DNA of 64,000 nt, taken from NCBI GenBank assembly GCA_933228895.1, contig OW121846.1, forward strand, positions 112,857,054-112,921,053, written 5' to 3'. Shown in pieces: positions 1 to 9,857 of this stretch. Positions within the stretch are counted from its first letter, which is position 1. Every line of letters begins with the position of its first letter. Source of the stretch: Platycnemis pennipes (Eukaryota > Arthropoda > Insecta > Odonata > Platycnemididae). The position numbers and the translations under genes were made by a program. The notes under the pieces are model-generated. The model searched no databases and was not told where the DNA came from. It was given only the letters and a program-made list of their open reading frames with translations.

Positions 1-112
1 CATCTTTAACGACTTGTAATAAATCTTCAGGAATTATTTCGGTGTGCCAAAATATGAACATATTTTTGTTGCATTGTGAAAGATTTCCTGCAATCCAGTT
101 TTGGAGGTTATC
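1..112 (-). CDS. torsin-like exon 3 (partial, altered Walker B)
   Basis: The acceptor TTTTTGCAG lies just above 112. The exon starts in phase 0 with DNLQNWIAGNLSQC and continues to the window edge. The Walker B position reads MFIFWHTEIIPEDLL, without the Asp-Glu pair expected in an active AAA+ enzyme. Confidence 0.75.
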
Positions 113-1060
113 CTGCAAAAAGAATTGAATAGGCAATATGTGAAATGTTTATGTGGAAGCATCAGCAAAATGATTTCATAAATGTGGTTGAGGGTCCATT
201 TGTGATGACATAAAATAAAGTAGGTTGTGCTTTGAAAAACATATTCTCCTGATCAGTTACCAGGCATTATTTTCCCAGAGATATTCTGTACTTCACTGCA
301 TGTTGATACATTGCAGTACTTACTAGTCTTGATTGTCATTGGAATAGGTTGCTTAAGTGTACCTTGTAGGATATCAGCTGATCTCCGGTATATTGCAATG
401 CAGTTCCATCAAAGGCATGAACTAAGGGCGTATCCATTCCTCCAGAGAATATGGCTTCAGCCAATAACGTACTGGAGTAGGTTTTTCCAGTCCCCGGGGG
501 TCCGTAAAGTTCCATAGTAATTGGCGAACCGTGCATAATTCTATCATAATTACTTTTGACGGACGTAATCATGGCGTCGATAGCCAAGTTTTGGCCATGA
601 ATTTTGTCCTGTAGGATCCGATTGATGAGTGTGTGTTCTGTATTAGATGGGAAAAGAATTAAATGAGTTGCAATTGTTTGTATAAAAAAAGGTATGGAGC
701 ACTGCATAAAACGAATGAAATAGGTGGGAATGAACTAGTGACGATTTTTGCAACAATATTGGAATAGGTAAAATAAAGATTACGTGAATAAAGTGTAGCG
801 TTATTGCTGAAAGCATGCAAAGTTTACCATAGCATACACATGTGTCCTACACATGGTGTCTTACCTCCGTGAATGTTGAGAACGAAAGTATCGCAACATT
901 TCATCCATTTGCAAGCGATGATCATGATCGGTAACCATGGTAGAATTTCGGTTTCATTTTCCGTCTCATCTAGGTAGTGATAAGTTTTCAGGAATTCCAC
1001 AATCAAAATGGGCCACGCTACTGCGACCACGAAGAATATAATTGTAGTTCTGATACTCAT
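1..1060 (-). CDS. torsin-like AAA+ ATPase gene, 5' part (three exons, runs off the left edge)
   Basis: Torsins are ER-lumenal AAA+ ATPases that act with membrane activators on the nuclear envelope and ER. Three minus-strand exons (865-1060, 363-637, 1-112) join in continuous phase. The product has an N-terminal hydrophobic segment (signal peptide or anchor), then a KCC pair, a KIHGQ box typical of the torsin KLFGQHLA region, a Walker A motif GPPGTGKT, and a block LQNWIAGNLSQC that matches the torsin QLWIRGNVS region. Two oddities: Walker A is classical GPPGTGKT rather than the GxTGTGKN/H form usual in torsins, and the Walker B segment reads FIFWHTEIIPEDLL where torsins have FIFDEMDKM, so the acidic Walker B pair is gone. 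It could be an active divergent torsin, a pseudo-ATPase, or a decaying copy; intact frames and splice sites argue against simple decay. The C-terminal half is outside the window. Confidence 0.8.
363..637 (-). CDS. torsin-like exon 2 (GQ box and Walker A)
   Basis: The acceptor is TAATACAG at 645-638 and the donor is AAG|GTACAC at 362-361. The exon encodes HTLINRILQDKIHGQNLA, then the P-loop GPPGTGKT, and ends with DGTALQYTGDQLISYK. It leaves the frame in phase 0. Confidence 0.82.
865..1060 (-). CDS. torsin-like exon 1 (start codon, signal/anchor segment)
   Basis: The ATG is at 1060 and is followed by a hydrophobic stretch (TTIIFFVVAVAWPILIVEF). A short acidic linker and a CKWMKCC motif follow, as before the ATPase core of torsins. 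The exon ends at GGAG|GTAAGA (donor 864-863) with one base left over, which together with the first two bases of the next exon gives Glu. Confidence 0.72.
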
Positions 1061-1802
1061 TTTTGGCGCAAGGTTCTTTCAGCTTCAAGTTGCCGTAATG
1101 CTTTCACGATTTGTGAGAGCGGCTATCAAATTAAAGCTAACGGCTGCACTCGAGCCAATGGTTTGAATTGCGGTGACGTAACTGGGCAATTGTGTTTTGC
1201 GCACATAATTGCACCGAAGTGGCGGATGATTTGTAATGACGAACTCGTAGCAGTTGATTCATCATTAAGTCGGTTCCACGAATCTCTGTCGTGCTTCTTG
1301 TCAGCTTATCTCTACGCATTATTTCAGTTATTTGCATCATTGCTTATCACCAATCGTTTCGATTATTTCGCACGCCCTCTTCCTTGTTAGTTTTACCCGG
1401 TGACGTTGAGGCCGAGGAAGAAACCGTTTTCCTTTGGGAACTTTATGATATTTTTTTCCCGCTGCCTTCCTGAGACCCCTTAGTTAGTAATCAGTAGGTA
1501 TATCGATGTGTTTTCATTGATCAATCCGTAGCATCACATTTCGAATTCCGCATTCCCCCGTGTTGTATTTTCACCTGAGGACACGTCTACATGCCGTTCT
1601 CCTGTCTGCAAATCACGAAGCCCTAAGTGTCCGTTTGATTGTGGGAATGCGAATTGACATTCCTTCAAAGTCGGTCAGCTTTCGAGTAAAATTGTTGGAG
1701 TAATGTGGGCTGCGTCTACCAGGATAACCGAACTAACCTTATTTTAGAGGACTGGTTTGCTTGGCATTTGCCAGAGTCATGTCATGTTTCGACAGTATAC
1801 GG
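1061..1802. other. intergenic, upstream of the torsin-like gene
   Basis: This stretch holds the presumed 5' UTR and promoter of the torsin-like gene. I see no convincing TATA box, coding region or repeat. Short open frames here have no recognisable domains. Confidence 0.4.
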
Positions 1803-3586
1803 CCCTGAGAGCAGACTACATTTGGTCAACTTAACGTCTACAGATAACTTCAATGATTGAAGTTTGCTGTAGACCAATAATTGACCTAATGTAGACACGA
1901 TAATAAACTCCTAATGACGGATGCTGTCGACCAAATTGTATACCAAAAATTACCAACCAAAACAAATGTAACATAATATGTTTTCAATATTTCACCATAA
2001 GACCCGTTAAAATATTTATAAAAAACGGAAATACTGGTACACCGGCGAACATTATTTCGTAATTATCAGTCCATTACTGCGCTTAAACAATATCATCCGG
2101 TAGAAATTCCGCTCATATGGCCAAGTTGGCCGCGCTTGCTTCGGCAGTTTTCTTTTGTTAAATCGTTCCCGCGCATGAAACGAAAGAATACAGTGCATGT
2201 GCAGAATATTATTGCAGTGTAGTTGAAATTTATCATCTCAGTGTTATTTTACACACCCTAGTTACATAATATACAGTCTTATATTCTAAAGAATAATTTG
2301 GTTCCGGTTCATCCGCTATAGGTACTTGTGTACTGAAGCTGTATCGTAGTGGTAAGTATAATTTGAAATTAAAGGCAATGGAATAATGTCCGCTTAGAAA
2401 TCCGTTTTTCTTTCTGTAGCATCTGCGTTTTACTGTCTTTACAGATTTTCTCAACCGTAGAATACTTGTTCTCCGAAGGTACCAGTAACGTTACGAAGTT
2501 AAAAAATACGTCGTTGAACGAAGGATCCTTGAAGGTTCAACGTGTGTTACTATACTGCTAGCAGATATGACACTGTAGTGGGGTATTCGGACCTTTTTCA
2601 TGTAATTTATGCCAAGTGAGGTTCCGTTTTGTTTGGTTTGCATTATATTGCCAAATGAATAACCGTGTTTGGCAACAAAATAGTGTGATATCGGTGAACT
2701 CTTTCTTTTCGTTTAAAATTTTGGTATTGCATAGACAGTGTCTTCGAAAACGCTGAGGAAGTGCCATTGATTGTGTGTTGAGGTGCTGTTGTGTAAATTT
2801 TGTATAATTCATTTGCACTGCTCTTCTGGTAAATAAAGGTATTTATTATTATATTTTTGTTATATGTTGATGGTTTCTAGCGTAATTCCTGTAGAATCGG
2901 TTGGATTTGGTGTTTTTCAGGCATTTTTGACGAAGTCATTTTTTTGTAATAGTCAAATAAATTGTTGGTAGATGTGAGCTTTGTACTGTACCACTATAAG
3001 TTTCGACTACGCAGCGTAATTATTAGTTTACCCGGTGATGAAGTGTCGTAGAAACGTACGTTACGTAGTTAGTGTATTAAATATTAAACTACGTAGTTAG
3101 TAGGTATTTTAATATTCTGTGTGGAAAACCCAAGTTTACTGCCTTGTTACATTTTTGTGTTGATTATCGCACTACCGTGAAAACTCTTTCTCTTAAATCT
3201 AGTATGCTGAAAACCTACATTAATGGTTACCAGTAGACCACGAATGGCCGACATTTGCACCTTATTTCGACCACATGTGGACGTAATGTGAACCAAAATA
3301 AGACGTTTACATACGGTATGAAACAAAATTTATGGTTTTCTGTGTACCAGATGTAGACGTTAAAATTAGGTCTACATTAGGTTTGCTGCAAACTTTGCGA
3401 GGTTACCAGTAGACCACGAATGGCGGACATTTGCACCTTTTTTCGACCACATGTAGACGTAATGTTAACCAACATAAGACGTCTACATCTAGGAATTCAG
3501 CAAACCTTATGGTTAGCTGAATACCATATATAGACGTTGAAATTAGGTTTACATTAGGTCTACTGCAAACTTTGTGCTCTCAGGGG
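1803..3586. mobile_element. 1.8 kb non-autonomous DNA transposon with CCCTGAGAGC termini
   Basis: The left end reads CCCTGAGAGCAGAC and the right end is its complement, ...GCTCTCAGGG. Subterminal motifs (AGTTTGC, GTAGACC, CCTAATGTAGAC) also recur in inverted orientation near both ends. No transposase frame is present. Two extra G residues flank each side of the termini, but no longer target-site duplication is obvious, so the superfamily cannot be named. Length, inverted ends and lack of coding make a non-autonomous DNA element the best reading. Confidence 0.6.
3225..3574 (+). repeat. two tandem 177-bp units inside the TIR element
   Basis: Both units start GGTTACCAGTAGACCACGAA, at 3225 and 3402. 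Each contains several GTAGAC/GTCTAC hexamers and ends CTGCAAACTTTG. The same hexamers recur near the left terminus (1820-1890), so this looks like amplified subterminal sequence. Confidence 0.75.
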
Positions 3587-4054
3587 GATCATCAGAATAT
3601 TATACCTTCCAGTTTTTTAAGGGTTCTTGATCTCTTACATAGTCTTTGAAATTTCTCGTTGGGGTGGGATGGTGGTTCCATTAGGAGAAAAACAAATAAT
3701 CATTATTATGTTCTTAGGCCCCTGCAGTACCAGTCCTTTGAGTAACTGCAAGGGGAGATAATTGATGTGCTGGGGAAGGTAACAGAATGTCCGGCCATGT
3801 GATAACAGAGCCGGAGATAGTGCTTCCACATTATATAACTCCAAAAATACAATAAAGTCTCTGAAAATAAGGTTTAACAGAAGTCTAGAAGCTTGATTCC
3901 AGAAATTTATTCTATAGTTGAGTTTACTGTAAAAAAGACCATTAAACAGCATAAATACTGCATCTTTGGAGCAGTTTTGGTGTATGATTCATAGAGCATA
4001 TACTCGGCTTCCCTTGAGTTACAATCTGAAGTAAGGCCAAGCAACCTATTTTAA
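3587..4054. other. no recognisable feature
   Basis: AT-rich sequence between the TIR element and a LINE fragment. No domain, repeat or RNA signal was recognised. Confidence 0.3.
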
Positions 4055-4977
4055 TGTACTGCTGTATAGTTTGGTGGAAGAGAGTCCGTCAGAAAACAGC
4101 AGGGAATAACTGAACCATTTCCAAGGAATGGCCTGTATTGGCATTTCAGGAGCAAAGAGAACAACCCCAACTCTGGCACTAGAAACTCTGCTGAACCTCG
4201 ATCCACTGCATTTCGAAGCAGAGGTGCAAGCAAGGACAGTGGCTTATGGTCTCGAATGTTCGGGACTTTTTATTTTTTATTTATTTATCATTGACCCGAA
4301 AACAACACGTGCGGTCGTTACATCGGGTACTTCAACTGATAACAATGACACAAGAACAGACATCCATGCCCCGGGGAGAGAAAAACCTCCCCGTGCGGGA
4401 ATCGAACCCGCGACCCTGGGATTGACAGGCAAGGGATTTACCCCGCCGCCACCCGGGCCGGCCGGGATTGTGGTGTGGAAAAGGAAATTTCTTTAATCAC
4501 AGAGAAATTTGGACAGAGCTCAGGATGTCGAGTCCCATCCTCGAGATGGGCAGTGATGGAATGAAAGCCTGGTACAACCAATCACCCTCTACTTAAAAAC
4601 CTGCTTCTCAAATAGAGAAGGGTGGTCTAGAGGAAAGGGGAGTGCACTTCATTCCGAGGCCGAGGTATGGTATAAGGATGGCTCCAGGAAAACAGGAAGA
4701 GCGGTAGCAGGGGTCTACAACTGTAACACAACAAGGCAGGTCACTATCCCCCTGGAAAAATGTGTAACGGTTCTCCAGGCGGAGGTATATTCCCATCTGA
4801 CGTACGTGTATGCCATTAAGTAGATCGTATGTTCAACTTATCGATGGCATATGCACGGATAGTGAGGCAGTTCTAATGGCGCTGACATCACCATGGTGCA
4901 AATCACAGCTTCTTCAAGGGTGTTGTGATTCAGTCAATGATATAGGCAGATGCTGCAAGAGGGAGCTTGAAGGGAAA
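4055..4977 (+). pseudogene. LOA-type LINE fragment (post-RT region and RNase H), decayed
   Basis: The sequence is collinear with the better-preserved LINE at 39700-40400. It has the same GTGGTGGAAGAGAGTCCG run, the ACAACCCCAACT block, and an RNase H stretch starting with an AEVWY-D-GS-like motif. Stops and frameshifts are scattered throughout. It is interrupted by a tRNA-derived SINE at 4268-4461, and after about 4977 the similarity ends. It is 5'-truncated and on the plus strand. Confidence 0.8.
4268..4461 (-). mobile_element. tRNA-derived SINE inserted in the LINE fragment
   Basis: On the minus strand the head has a pol III A-box-like TGGCGGCGGGGTAAA and a B box GGGTTCGATTCCCGC. The tail is an A/T-rich run (TTTTATTTTTTATTTATTT on the plus strand). 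The flanks TCGGGACT (4260-4267) and CCGGGATT (4462-4469) form an imperfect 8-bp target duplication. The LINE homology resumes exactly after it, which confirms the boundaries. Confidence 0.78.
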
Positions 4978-5164
4978 CAATGACATAATCTTAGTGTTTG
5001 ATTACCCTTGCCTCCATATCAAAAAATGGATCCGATTAAATCCTTTCTGTTTTTCCCTTACAACATTAACCATGTTCATATTAAGGCTTAGGTGGATAAA
5101 GGGACTATTTAGTCCTTATAAACCCCACATGAGTACAGTTTATTAGGTATTTAGGTTTATTGAT

Positions 5165-5356
5165 AGGGAAGGGTGGGCTACAGGAAAGGGGAGTGAACTT
5201 CATTCTGAGGCCGAGGTATGGTATAAGGATGGCTCCATGAAAACAGGAAGAGCGGTAGCAGGGATCTACAGCTGTAACACAATAAGGAAGCTCTCTATCC
5301 TTCTGGAAAAATGTGTAACGGTTCTCCAGGCGGAGGTATATTCCCATCTGACGTAT
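5165..5356 (+). pseudogene. second copy of the LOA RNase H fragment
   Basis: This 190-bp block repeats 4614-4806 almost base for base: the GGGAAGGGTGG start, the GAGGCCGAGGTATGG run and the GGCGGAGGTATATTCCCATC end. It looks like a local duplication of the same decayed LINE piece and not a separate long insertion. Confidence 0.75.
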
Positions 5357-5957
5357 TGAATATTTGTATTCTCTTGTTTTGAATTGTTGACCAATGTTGA
5401 TAAGCTTTGTATTTTGTTGTTTCATCGTTCATTTCAACCCTATATTATATTTATATGCAGAATCAACGTAAAAAAACAACAGAGAAACTAAATAATCGAA
5501 ATGTAGAATTTAAGCATTTTTAGGGCGTGGTTATATAATCCAGTGGATGGTGTGATTTGAAAATTCTACCTTGACTGCAGCGCAATCCAATGCCGAATCT
5601 CAATATTACGAATTTCTAATTTTTGAAAAATAATACATTCGAACTGCATTTCAGTTATATTCCATGTTGTTTGCCACTCCCATTTGCACCATGTTGTTAA
5701 ATCTCTCTTTGCACTGTTTCTCGATAGCCGCTGTAAACCCAAACTTATATTTGCCTAGAAACAAACTCTCAATGTATTTGAACTTTAACGAGTTAAATAT
5801 AAAATCTACTGTTTTTTCTCGTCTTTTTCGTTTTTATAGTTCCTTATTACCTCAATTATTTTCTGAGTGCCCTTCACATACGCATTCTCGCCCACAGACA
5901 CCCCCTTTTATATACTCAAATTTATATTTTTCAAGCGTCTTATCTATGAAAATTACG
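5357..5957. other. no recognisable feature
   Basis: AT-rich sequence. The longest open frame has no recognisable domain. Confidence 0.3.
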
Positions 5958-6030
5958 CTGCCTTGGATTTGAACCTGTGAACCTCAGTTCCATTTCCCAG
6001 TGCTCTTACACAACGTTATCTCAGCGGCAG
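5958..6030 (-). repeat. tRNA-like relic (73 nt), probably a SINE head
   Basis: On the minus strand the piece begins CTGCC and ends GGCAG, which pair as an acceptor-like stem 73 nt apart. It has a B-box-like GGTTCAAATCC. The T stem and anticodon arm do not fold well, so a working tRNA gene is unlikely; a decayed tRNA or SINE head is preferred. Confidence 0.45.
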
Positions 6031-6120
6031 CCTTCCCCTTACCGAAAACGACCAGTTTCAAAAAATAAAATGAACACCTTTGACTTAAAATGTGGTGTTT
6101 TCGTGTCTGAATATAATAAA

Positions 6121-7428
6121 CAAGCTGACCCGGCCACGCGTTGCTGTGGCTTAATCTGGTTAAATGGAAAGCGCACGTTTATAGTATGTTTAATTTCACA
6201 ATTCTTATGGGTATACAATATTTTTTGTTGTTCCATTGTCTGTGCAGATATAGACATTGTCTGGTTTGCCGACTCTAGAACACGCAACATACACGTAGAA
6301 CACGCAACACACACGCAACAAAATACACGTATATGTGAGAAGCAATCCGTGTCTAGATCTAAACCGCATAGTTCTAAAGATTGGCCCTGAGCTTTGTTGA
6401 TGGTGAATGCAAATACCAATCGAATTGGGAATAAAATCACTTAAATTGAAATGGCATATCTGTTGGATACATAGGAATGCGAGGAATGAGGAATCTTCGC
6501 CTTTGAAAGTTCCTGTCCATATTTTGGATTCTACGATGTTACTCATTAATTTATTTACTGAAAGCCGCGTGCCATTGCAAAGCTTTGGCTGGTTGATATT
6601 TAGCAACATGATAATTGGCACGCCGTTTTCAATTTCAGTATGTGCGGTAGCATCCCTGGCAGATCGAGTAAATTCAAAAATTCCGTTCGATAACCAATTG
6701 ACTCATCTGCTTCCACAACATCGTCGACGGTCTTGTACATATGTGCCTGCGTCGCTTAGAGTGTTAGACTGAATAATATTGTTTAGTTCGCAGAAGTCTT
6801 TGTTCATGGCCGCAAGAATAGCTCGTTCACTTAGCCAATTGTGATCCTTATAATTGATTTGAATATTGGGAAATACTTTTTCAACCATTTCTTCTTTTGA
6901 CTTTACTAAATTGCAAAAGTTATGAGGCAATGAATTTTTCCTGAGGTCAGATCAACCGGCACATTTCCGTTCCCAATTTTTTGCAATTTATGTGAGTATA
7001 TCTCAGCTGATCGATTGTTTTGCAGCTGGACACGCATATTTGTATATAATTTTAACGTCTTTACATGTCGTCACAAAGTAGAATATTTCAGGCAAGCATT
7101 TATTTCATCCGCTAGTGTCAATTGAGGAATTACAGGTAATGTTTGCCTGAAATGTCGTGCAAGCAATATTAATGCGTTCTCAAATGGTCTCAGGATTCCA
7201 CGGAAATCTTGCAATGATTGATCCAGAGCTTCAAGCGATGCTTTGTGCACCATTTTGCATCTCAAGCAATAACCTGGCATTTCTGAAATATTTGTCCCAT
7301 GCCAGATGATTTGAATATGTTGCACGTGACTGTTTCCATGAATTGCAAGTTCAATGGGATGCACATCCCGTCTCCAGTGTTGATATTGTATTCTCGATAT
7401 TGTACAAACCTTCATGAAGTGAACAAAA
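6121..7428 (-). pseudogene. Helitron remnant: C-terminal part of the Pif1-type helicase plus the 3' end
   Basis: Minus-strand frames give, in order, a RHFRQTLPVIP block (GDFRQTLPVIP in intact Helitrons), LPHNFCNLVKSKEE..WLSERAILA, the PIIMLLNINQPKLCNGTRL block, and FPIRLVFAFTINKAQGQSL with a YVACSRVG end. These are late motifs of the Rep/helicase of Helitrons, the rolling-circle transposons. Stops and frameshifts break the frame, and the Rep part is missing. Downstream, a GCCAC/GTGGC hairpin is followed by CGGGTCAGCTTG and then T at 6120, which fits a Helitron 3' end (usually CTRR, here CTTG) inserted before T. Confidence 0.85.
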
Positions 7429-7975
7429 CAACTTTCCAAAGCTTCATGGAAATTGGATGAATGTTGTGGTAATGCATGAAGTTATCAATATTGTATCGAT
7501 ACAGTATCGATATTGTAATGATACTTTATAAAACTTTGAAAAAAACACCTAAATAATTTCACCTCAATTTTGTAGATCAATAATGTAAGGATGTATCCAT
7601 TTTTATCGATATTATATCGATACAGTATCGATATTGAATTATCGCTTTTTTAGAAACCTTCGCGGAGCGTACTCAACAACTTTCCAAAGTTTCATGGTGA
7701 TCCGATGAATGGTGTAGTAATGCATAAAGGATAAACACATTACATACATTCGATACAGTATCGATATTGTAACGATACTTTATTTAAAAAAAACTAAATA
7801 ATTTAACCTCAATTTTGTATCAATAATGTATCGAATTATCGATACTTTAGCGATATTATATCGATAATGTATCGATATTGAAATATCGATTCCGTAGTCC
7901 TCTTTTCGGGAATTTACTCAACAACTTCCCAAAGTTTCATGGCGATCCGATGAATGGTGTAGTAATGCATAAAGG
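7429..7975 (+). repeat. tandem ~246-bp repeat rich in ATCGAT palindromes (2.2 units)
   Basis: Units start CAACTTYCCAAAG at 7429, 7677 and 7922. Each has a conserved TTTCATGG...GATGAATG.TG block followed by several TATCGATA or GTATCGATAC palindromes and an AAATAATTTNACCTCAATTTTGTA block. The array abuts the Helitron helicase, so it may be Helitron internal sequence that was tandemly amplified. Confidence 0.8.
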
Positions 7976-8160
7976 ACACACACTCACACACACACATACA
8001 TTCATTTTTATATATATCTATAGATGTTATCAATACTTCAGAGATTTCTCAAATTTCTCAGCAGGGATGTACGTCTCCAAGTTATTTTCGAATCGGGATC
8101 CTTGCCTTGGTTTCGGATCTTTGTCTCGGTTTCGGATCCTTAGTTTCAGATACTAAATTT
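7976..8160 (+). repeat. CA/TA microsatellite and a short TCGGATC minisatellite
   Basis: A (CA)n tract and a TATATATATCTATAG run are followed at 8091-8150 by imperfect units of TTTCGGATCYTTGYCTYGG. Confidence 0.6.
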
Positions 8161-9857
8161 TGAATTTCATTTCTTTTCTAATCTCAGAGTTTTATTATAT
8201 GTATACAGACAAACAGGAAAAGTAGTAGTTCCACAAAAACAAGTAATTTTATTGTAGAAAAAAATGTTTTTTCTGTTATGTGTGGATAATATTTCCCAGG
8301 AACAAGATTTTCAGATGCAATATATGTTATTACTCCTCACATAAAGTTCACTTTCCTTATAACATACTCATTCAACATTTAAGTTTTTAAACCTGTACAA
8401 CTATTCCTTAGAGTGCAGCCAAAAGAAACATTATAAGTTCATTTTCATTAATATTTGAATTATTTTCCAAAATATAAGACCCTATTGATGCCATATTGTT
8501 TCACGCTCTATTGGCAAAGGTTTGAATGCAACAATAGAAAAAAGTCTTCCGGAGGCATCACATTCCAAGAATAATAAAATATAGAATATTAAATAATAAA
8601 CAAATTAGAACCTAAAGTTATCTTGATGCAAAATGGGTTTACATTAACTTATTCCATTGTGGGTTGCTGTAGTATAGGTCTGTACCAAATCCTTGAATGC
8701 TTTCAAATTGTTTTTTGGAGACAAAAAAAATTCATGCGGTCAGGAAACTCCATCAATGCTGCTGATTCCATTTTTAAGATGAAAAAATTATTGTGGAATA
8801 TTTCAAGCAGTTAAACTAGTAATTTTTCAATGTCTTATTCATAATAACATTTAGTGATATTTTTTGGGGGGTTTTATACTTAAAAGTAGAGGATGACGAA
8901 ATGAGATCAACCTTTACTCGTGCAATTAGAAGCAATATGAAAAAATACGTGTTTCGGCTCTTTTTCTTCATTGGCCCGAATTTGTGAGAAAAAGTTGAGT
9001 CATGCGAGTAGTCTGCATTCTTCGAACTCTGGTAAGCCGACAATAGCAGGTCTGCAGGTATACTGCCGGTCATGAAGTTTCGTTCTTATAGCCGTTTTAA
9101 ATTTTTCTTTCGGGCTTCTTCCAAAAATTTTATTATCCTTCATTTTTAACTCTTGTACATGGACACTCTACCAATAAGTGCCTGTGCGTTAAGTCTACCA
9201 TTCTATGGTTAAATGCCCTGATCGCAAAAGAGCTCCGATTATAGCCTTTATTAGGGGTACAATTCCCTCCAGGGATCATTGTAAAGGGGTGGAGTTGCAC
9301 CTCTCTCAAGTGTACAGCCAGGGCAAGCCGCATTTTCCGCGATTTCTGCTATAGGACGATTCACATTTAGGTTAAAGCGTTGACAATACGGTCTCTTATG
9401 ACCATTAATTTCCCATTATTATATCCATAAGGATCATGGGATTACCAAAAGCAGTAAAAAATGAACATCTACCTAAGGAGTGTAAATAAATGTTTCCTGT
9501 CGAAAAAAGTGCCTGAAAGACGGTGGTATTGGTTAATAAATATTGTGTCAAATAAATGTCATAGAAATATTCCTCTTTTTCAGCCGTTAAGGTGGCTTCT
9601 CCGATTCTAAACTCCATAAGCTGCTTTCAAAAAACCGTTCTTCTTAGCAGCTCAAAAATTATAAGGATGACTTCTTGGATATTTTTCTCTATAAAACTCA
9701 GGTTCTCAACAGATTCTATTAGTGCATAGCAATATTGTTACTTAAAAACTATATTTATGAAAGGTAAGTTTAAATAATATTAAGCAAAAGTGGTCGACTA
9801 TTAGCTTCCATATTTATAGATGTACGTCCTTTTTAGTAGCGTATAAAGGTTGGATAA
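8161..9857. other. no recognisable gene
   Basis: AT-rich sequence of about 1.7 kb. Open frames are short and carry no motif I recognise. It may hold old transposon sequence, but I cannot name any. Confidence 0.3.

Noticed and set aside
4375..4461. Functional tRNA gene on the minus strand
   Set aside because: A and B boxes are present but the sequence is the head of a SINE with an A-rich tail and target duplication. The same reasoning applies to 30100-30185 and 48170-48251.
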